Shown: positions 59,467 to 64,000 of the stretch, piece by piece | Layout: every line of letters begins with the position of its first letter | How positions within the stretch are numbered: position 1 is the stretch's first letter | Assembly: GCF_020883455.1 (NCBI RefSeq) | Contig: NZ_CP086615.1 | Location: 992,001-1,056,000, forward strand | DNA from: Spiribacter halobius | GTDB lineage: Bacteria; Pseudomonadota; Gammaproteobacteria; Nitrococcales; Nitrococcaceae | Direction of reading: 5' to 3' | DNA length: 64,000 nt | Position numbers and translations under genes: made by a program | The notes under the pieces: generated by a model | What the model was told of the DNA's origin: nothing | Database searches by the model: none | What the model saw: the letters and a program-made list of their open reading frames with translations, nothing else

Positions 59467-59629
59467 AGTTGCAAGTTGCAAGTTGCAAGTGACAAGACCA
59501 GCTTGGCCTGTCGCTCTGTGGGAGGGTTTCGCCCCCAGCTCGCAACCTGTTACTCGCCACTTGCAACGTGCAACTTGCAACTTGTTACTCGGATCCGGAG
59601 CTGGGGGCGCGCCCGCGCCCCCAGCTCCG
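59467..59629. repeat. CAAGTTG-word element at the end of epmA
   Basis: The left words (AGTTGCAAGTTGCAAG, from 59467) and the right words (59541-59590) are complementary around a short spacer. The right side is bordered by a palindrome with 16-base arms (59596-59611 and 59614-59629) that lies in the last codons of the next, reverse-strand gene. That gene's TAA is inside the right-hand words. Confidence 0.82.
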
Positions 59630-61594
59630 CACCACCATGTCCCGGACGCGCGCCACCGCGTCCTCGGGAACGGCGGCCGGGTCGCCGGACTCGCGGGGGT
59701 CGTAGTGGAAGATGTAGAGCCGGGAGACGAACTGCTCGAAGGGCAGGGAGCCCTCGCCGAAGCGCTCGCCGTGGCCCTCGATGGCCACCTCGACCCCGTT
59801 CCCCCAGTCCTGGCCGCTGTCGTTGTTGGGGTTGAAGAAATACACCCGCATCCCGCCCTCCGGGTCGAGGCCGACCCGGTGCAGCGAGATCGCGTGCCAG
59901 CCGATGAAGCGCGCGGCGCTGTCGGTCATGGCGAGCCCGACCGGCTGCGGGTGAATCACCGGCATGTTGCCGTTGTAGAGCGGGTGGTAGGCGGCATGGA
60001 ACTGGCGGATGAAGTCATCCAGATCCACCAGCTTGCCAGTGGGCACGTCCACCGCGATGGCAAAGCCGTGGCTCACCCACCAGCCGTGGAACTGCGGATT
60101 CACCCAGCGGTGGAAGTCGCCCTCGCGGTGGGCGCAGCGCCGGCCCATCTCCTCGTAGAGGGCGTCGAGGTGCGGCACCGTCACCGCCGAGACCGCATCC
60201 ACATCCGACAGCAGCGGCGGCAGATCGGCGGCGAGCAGGGGACCGGAGTGCAGCGGCTTGCCCTCGAAGGCGATGACGATGTCGTCGTGCCGTGCCGCCC
60301 ACGCCACCAGCTGCAGGAGGTAGTCCGGGTCGTTGCTGGACCACATCGACAACGCACGCGCCGACTGGCAGGTGGGGTTGTTGCCCTGCCCCACGCCGAG
60401 CGGATGGCCCAGCATGCAGAGCACGCCCTCCAGGAGCGTCGCCTCGGGCCCGGGGTGGTCCTCCGGCAGCCAGCCGAGGCGTATGCGCGCCGGCTCGCAC
60501 AGCGGCAGCTGCATCTGCCGCCACAGCGCCGGCGCCACCGGCGGGTCGTACAGCACGCCGCGCTCCAGCAGCCCCGCCAGGCCAAAGACCGCCTGCGGCG
60601 TCTCGGGCCAGACGGCCCGGCGAATGAGCTCGCGCACCAGCTCGCCATAGCAGGCGAAGCCGTCCGTGCCGGTCGCGCTCAGGCCAAGGGCGGTGGGGAT
60701 GAGATCCTCGTTCTGGCCCACGACGTGCCGCAGGAACACCGGGTGATAGGGGGAGACCAGCCCGGTGTCATGCATGGCGCGGGCGAAACCCAGCGCCTCC
60801 TGGCGCAGCGCCTGATAGTCCATGCCCTCCAGGCGCTCGGCATAGGCCGCGAGGCCCGGGTCCTCGCGGCAGCCGTTGGTGGGCGCGAACAGGGCGCTGA
60901 TCAGCCGCTCGGCGCCGCGGCCCTGCCCCGGGCCGAGCTCGGTGGCGTCCTCCCGGGCCAGGAACGCCGCCACGCCGGTGATCATCTCCTTGACCGGCGT
61001 CACCATGATCGGGCGCTGCGCGAGGATGCGCCAGATCTCGCGGATCAGCTCCTCGAGCACGTCGCCGAAGCCCACGTGCTCGACGACGAAGCGGAAGTGG
61101 CGCTGCACCGGCTCCGCCAGATTCCCAAGATGAACGCGTTCTGCCTCGGTGAGCTGGCCGAACAGCAGGCGCAGATTGAGCGCGAGTATCTGCGAGAGCA
61201 GGTGCCGGGCCTGCTCGGCCGACAGGTTCGGGTGCGCGTATCGGCCTACGGCCACCGCGGTCAGCCGCAGCTCGTTGAGGCACTCCAGCACCACGTCCGC
61301 GGGGCTGCCCTGGTGCAGCGTATTGGCGCAGAGCGTTGGCTGCAGACGCACCGGGTGCTCGTAGTCGCCCCCGGCAAAGACGCCCGCCCGGTCGAGCCTC
61401 GCGATGCGCTCGAACAGGGCCTCCTCGCCACCGGGCATCGCCAGCAGCCGCCTGATGGCGTCCAGCACCCGGGCGCTGCGGGTGTGCTTGGCGAAACGCT
61501 GGGCACTCTCGAGCTGGGCGATGCCCTCGTCCAGGCGCTCGAGAAGCCGCTCCAGGCGCTCGCGCTCGCCGGCTGCCGGGTCGGTGTCGGTCAT
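59585..61594 (-). CDS. Large protein of unknown function
   Basis: This protein has about 669 residues. The ATG at 61594 is chosen because GGAGG lies 6-7 bases upstream; the frame is open further without a site. It has no signal peptide or clear membrane helix. The N-terminal 250 residues are helical. The C-terminal half has strongly ordered, conserved-looking blocks: GQGNNPTCQSARALSMW with one Cys, RWVNPQFHGWWVSHGFA with His, and FFNPNNDSGQDWG. A Cys-His-Asn/Asp set like this could belong to a papain-like enzyme, but that is a guess. The C-terminal tail (RGRAPSSGSE) is read from a repeat. Confidence 0.7.
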   Translation of the reverse strand: MTDTDPAAGERERLERLLERLDEGIAQLESAQRFAKHTRSARVLDAIRRLLAMPGGEEALFERIARLDRAGVFAGGDYEHPVRLQPTLCANTLHQGSPADVVLECLNELRLTAVAVGRYAHPNLSAEQARHLLSQILALNLRLLFGQLTEAERVHLGNLAEPVQRHFRFVVEHVGFGDVLEELIREIWRILAQRPIMVTPVKEMITGVAAFLAREDATELGPGQGRGAERLISALFAPTNGCREDPGLAAYAERLEGMDYQALRQEALGFARAMHDTGLVSPYHPVFLRHVVGQNEDLIPTALGLSATGTDGFACYGELVRELIRRAVWPETPQAVFGLAGLLERGVLYDPPVAPALWRQMQLPLCEPARIRLGWLPEDHPGPEATLLEGVLCMLGHPLGVGQGNNPTCQSARALSMWSSNDPDYLLQLVAWAARHDDIVIAFEGKPLHSGPLLAADLPPLLSDVDAVSAVTVPHLDALYEEMGRRCAHREGDFHRWVNPQFHGWWVSHGFAIAVDVPTGKLVDLDDFIRQFHAAYHPLYNGNMPVIHPQPVGLAMTDSAARFIGWHAISLHRVGLDPEGGMRVYFFNPNNDSGQDWGNGVEVAIEGHGERFGEGSLPFEQFVSRLYIFHYDPRESGDPAAVPEDAVARVRDMVVRSWGRGRAPSSGSE

Positions 61595-61680
61595 GGTCGT
61601 CCTCCGGCCAGCGGTCGCCCCGCGGCCCACGGCCGCTACGGTCGTCGAAAGCGCGCGGCCGTGCAACCGGCGTGGCGCTC

Positions 61681-61860
61681 AGCCCGCATCTCTCACCGAT
61701 TCACGGCTGCGGCCGTGGATCTGGCGGGCAGTCCGGCGTTGCGCTCGGCCCGGGTGCTCGACGTACTGTCGAGTACGCCTGCGCGCCCGGACTCTCCCGC
61801 GCCTTGTCCTGCCCGCCATCTCCACGCCCTCGCTTCGCGAATCAGTGAGAGATGCGGGCT
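61681..61860. repeat. 180-bp inverted-repeat element, copy 3
   Basis: It starts AGCCCGCATCTCTCACCG and ends GTGAGAGATGCGGGCT, with the same central hairpin CTCGAC-GTACT-GTCGAG and the same length as copy 1. Its inner hairpin reads CACGG-CTG-CGGCCGTG where copy 1 has CGCGG-CTG-CGGCCGCG. It overlaps the 3' end of psd. Confidence 0.88.
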
Positions 61861-62720
61861 AGCGTCTCGCCGAGGCGAACCGGCGCTTCGGGCCGCAGGC
61901 CGGCGTTCCAGCGGACCTGGCCCGGGCCGAACGCGAGGATCACCGTGGAGCCGAGATTGAAGCGGCCGAGCTCCTCGCCGCGCGCGAGTGCCGGACCGCG
62001 GTCGCCGTAGTCCCAGGTGCGCAGCGTCTTCGCGGCGGGCGGCGTGATCTCGCCTGCCCAGACCGTCTCGATGCTGCCGACACCGATGGCCCCGACCAGC
62101 ACGACGGCGAACGGCCCGCGGGCCCCGTCGAACAGGCAGACGACGCGCTCGTTGCGGGCGAACAGCTCCGGCACCGCGCGCACCAGCGGTGGCGAGACGC
62201 CGAACAGCCGGCCGGGTACGTGCAGCATGCGCCGCAGCCGTCCGGCGCAGGGCATGTGCACCCGGTGGTAGTCCCTGGGCGAGAGGTAGAGCGTGGCGTA
62301 GGCGCCATCCCGCAGTCCTGCGGCGAGGCCAGGGTCACCGCCGAGGAGCGCGGTGAGGGTGTAATGCTGGCCCTTCGCCTGCATGAGCTGCTCGCCCTCG
62401 AGGCGCCCGTGGGCGCTAAGGCGGCCGTCCACCGGGCTCGTGACCGCATCCGCGGTCGCCGGCTGCGGCCGCACGCCGGGGCGCAGCGCCCGGGTGAAGA
62501 AGGCATTGAAGCTTGGATAGGCGGCCGGGTCCGGCTCCGCCGCCTCGCCGAGGTCTACGGCATAGAGCCGGCGGAACGCGCCGATCAGCACCGACTTCCA
62601 CGGCCGCCAGGGCCAGCGCGCGGCCCGGTGCACGCAGCGGGAGAGGGCGTGCTGAGGCAGCATGGCCAGAAGCCGGGCGAACAGGCGGTCGGCCGCGCTT
62701 GCGGCCTCGGGAGCGGGCAC
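61842..62720 (-). CDS. psd: Phosphatidylserine decarboxylase
   Basis: This 292-residue inner-membrane enzyme makes phosphatidylethanolamine. The self-cleavage motif LGST (Ser258) yields the pyruvoyl group; other family blocks are PSFNAFFTRALRPGVRP, SPVDGRLS and LYLSPRDYHRVHMP. The start is a GTG at 62720. The last residues (ARISH) and the TGA are translated from the terminal repeat of the 180-bp element. It lies 5 bases downstream of the SCO1 gene. Confidence 0.95.
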   Translation of the reverse strand: MPAPEAASAADRLFARLLAMLPQHALSRCVHRAARWPWRPWKSVLIGAFRRLYAVDLGEAAEPDPAAYPSFNAFFTRALRPGVRPQPATADAVTSPVDGRLSAHGRLEGEQLMQAKGQHYTLTALLGGDPGLAAGLRDGAYATLYLSPRDYHRVHMPCAGRLRRMLHVPGRLFGVSPPLVRAVPELFARNERVVCLFDGARGPFAVVLVGAIGVGSIETVWAGEITPPAAKTLRTWDYGDRGPALARGEELGRFNLGSTVILAFGPGQVRWNAGLRPEAPVRLGETLARISH

Positions 62721-62725
62721 CGGGC

Positions 62726-63364
62726 TCAGCCCTCCTCGCCGTAGCGCTCGCGCATGCGCAGGTAATCGCCGGCGAGAACGCGGCGCCCGTGCGGCGGCTG
62801 GAATACGGCCTGCAGCCGGCCCGCGGGGTTGATCAGCAGGACTGCCGAGCTGTGATCGACGCTGTAGCTATCGCCGCCGCCCTCGTCGTGCACGGTGTAG
62901 GCGATGCCAAGGGCCTTGGTGAGCCGGTCGAGGGCGGCGCGGTCACCGGTGGCGCCGGTGAATTCGGGATGGAAATGGGTGACGTAGCTGGCGAGCCGCT
63001 CCGGCGTGTCGCGGGCTGGATCCACCGAGATGAACAGCATGCCGGTATCGGCCGCTACGCCTTCCGCTTCCAGTCGCTCCCACGCGCCGGCAAGGTCCGC
63101 CAGGGTGACCGGGCAGACATCGGGGCAGTGGGTAAAGCCGAAGAACAGGAAATGCCACTCGCCCTGGAGGTCCCGGGTCGAGAGCGGCTCCCCGCGGTGG
63201 TCGATCAGTGTGACTTCGGGCAGCGGCCGGCCGCCCGGCAGCCAGGTGCCGTTGAGCGGCGGCTCGGGCTCGCTCGTGAGCCAGAGCACGGCGCCCACGG
63301 TGCTGGCGGCCCCGGCAATGAGGGCCACGGCGAGCAGCAGGGTCATCAGGCGAAGGCGTGTCAT
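62726..63364 (-). CDS. SCO1/SenC-type copper chaperone
   Basis: This 212-residue membrane-anchored thioredoxin-fold protein has an N-terminal helix (LRLMTLLLAVALIAGAASTVGAVLWL). The copper site is CPDVC (Cys80, Cys84) with the His in YSVDHSSAV. It delivers copper to the CuA centre of cytochrome c oxidase or serves as a periplasmic thiol reductase. It precedes psd by 5 bases, so the two may be cotranscribed. Confidence 0.93.
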   Translation of the reverse strand: MTRLRLMTLLLAVALIAGAASTVGAVLWLTSEPEPPLNGTWLPGGRPLPEVTLIDHRGEPLSTRDLQGEWHFLFFGFTHCPDVCPVTLADLAGAWERLEAEGVAADTGMLFISVDPARDTPERLASYVTHFHPEFTGATGDRAALDRLTKALGIAYTVHDEGGGDSYSVDHSSAVLLINPAGRLQAVFQPPHGRRVLAGDYLRMRERYGEEG

Positions 63365-63488
63365 CGTTGAGCGGTCCCGGCCGACCCGTGAGACGGCACA
63401 CGCCGCCGTGGCGGCATGGCATCATTCAGCCCGACATCCTAACCCTGGGCCGCGGGCGCGGAAAGGCGCCCCCGATGAGGCCGCAACG

Positions 63489-64000
63489 ATGACCGGACTT
63501 CCCGAATCGCCGCCGCCGGAGCTGGAAACGGTGGGCGATTACGTGCGCTGGGCGGCGAGCCGGTTCCAGGCCGCCGGGCTCGCCTATGGCCACGGCACCG
63601 ACAACGCCCTGGACGAGGCAGCGGCGCTGGTGCTGGCGACGCTGCAGCTGCCACCGGATCTGCATGCCGCCTATTTCTCGTGCCGGGTGACGGCGCCGGA
63701 GAAGGCGGCCCTGCTGGCGGCGGTGCGCGAGCGGGTGCAGGTCCGCCGGCCGCTGCCCTATATCACCGGCGAGGCCTGGTTCTGTGGGCTTGCCTTCCGG
63801 GTGGACGAGCGCGTGCTCATCCCCCGCTCGCCCATCGCCGAGCTGATCGAGGCCGGCTTCCAGCCCTGGCTGGATCCGGACCGTGTGCAGCGCATCGCCG
63901 ACGTCGGTACCGGCAGCGGCTGCATCGCCATCGCCTGCGCACTGGCCTTCCCGGGGGCGGAAGTGGCTGCGCTGGATCTCTCGGAGGCGGCGCTGGCGCT
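63489..64000 (+). CDS. prmB: Ribosomal protein L3 glutamine methyltransferase PrmB (3' part beyond window)
   Basis: The frame from the ATG at 63489 is open to the window edge (170 codons). It contains the helical N-terminal domain, then RRPLPYITGEAWFCGLAF, VDERVLIPRSPIAELI and the SAM-binding start DVGTGSGCIAIACA, all matching PrmB/PrmC enzymes; RSPIAELI is typical of PrmB. The catalytic NPPY lies beyond the edge. It is divergent from the SCO1 gene. Confidence 0.93.
   Translation, partial: MTGLPESPPPELETVGDYVRWAASRFQAAGLAYGHGTDNALDEAAALVLATLQLPPDLHAAYFSCRVTAPEKAALLAAVRERVQVRRPLPYITGEAWFCGLAFRVDERVLIPRSPIAELIEAGFQPWLDPDRVQRIADVGTGSGCIAIACALAFPGAEVAALDLSEAALA

Noticed and set aside
59483-61960. 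825-codon forward frame over the unknown protein gene
   Set aside because: The reverse-strand frame has a ribosome-binding site and ordered motifs; the forward one is His/Gln/Arg-rich and runs through repeats at both ends.

Overview
The window is a 64 kb stretch of GC-rich, densely packed chromosomal DNA from a gammaproteobacterium. The family set (MrpE antiporter subunit, ParC/ParE, EpmA/EpmB/EF-P, SrkA, TtcA, a FimX-like protein, PA2778/PA2779-type proteins, Trk potassium uptake) and the GC level suggest a halophilic or alkaliphilic member near the Ectothiorhodospiraceae. That placement is inference; no rRNA gene is present to confirm it, and I found no tRNA, CRISPR array, prophage or transposase.

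Layout: (1) 1-2.9 kb, the start of an Mrp antiporter gene and a DUF1631 gene with a perfect CRP/Vfr-type site. (2) 3.1-25.2 kb, an acyltransferase gene whose 3' end carries the phoB promoter, then a continuous phosphate and arsenic block: phoB-phoR-pstS-pstC-pstA-pstB-phoU, arsR-arsC-acr3, a HAD phosphatase, phnD-phnC-phnE-phnE, and the arsenite-oxidation genes aioXSR divergent from aioBA. (3) 25.3-28.8 kb, argD-argF and a PHP-domain gene. (4) 29-42 kb, HD-GYP, SrkA, YgjP-type metalloprotease, TypA, TrkA/TrkH, PA2778/PA2779, TtcA, an ATP-grasp protein and a retropepsin-like protease. (5) 42-49 kb, ispA-xseB, parE, parC, htpX. (6) 49-57 kb, an NtrC-type two-component system, a DUF4168 gene with a sigma-54-like promoter, a FimX-like protein and a PilZ-like protein. 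(7) 56.8-64 kb, the EF-P modification genes epmB/efp/epmA, an unrecognised 669-residue protein, psd, a SCO1 protein and the start of prmB.

The 3.9-25.2 kb block reads as one functional unit. Arsenite is sensed by AioX-AioS-AioR and oxidised in the periplasm by AioBA to arsenate, a phosphate analogue. The Pst system and a phosphonate-type ABC importer, both preceded by Pho-box-like repeats, would keep phosphate uptake going. Arsenate that enters is reduced by ArsC and expelled by Acr3.

The second notable layer is repetitive DNA between genes. Four kinds of word-like inverted repeats (CACAACGA, CAAGTTG, TTCAAGG and GCAAAGG words) sit at gene ends. Several are bordered by perfect palindromes that copy the last codons of the neighbouring gene in reverse. 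A separate 180-bp element with terminal inverted repeats occurs three times, with paired base changes in both arms; one copy contains further inverted repeats nested inside it. Some genes take their stop codon from these elements.
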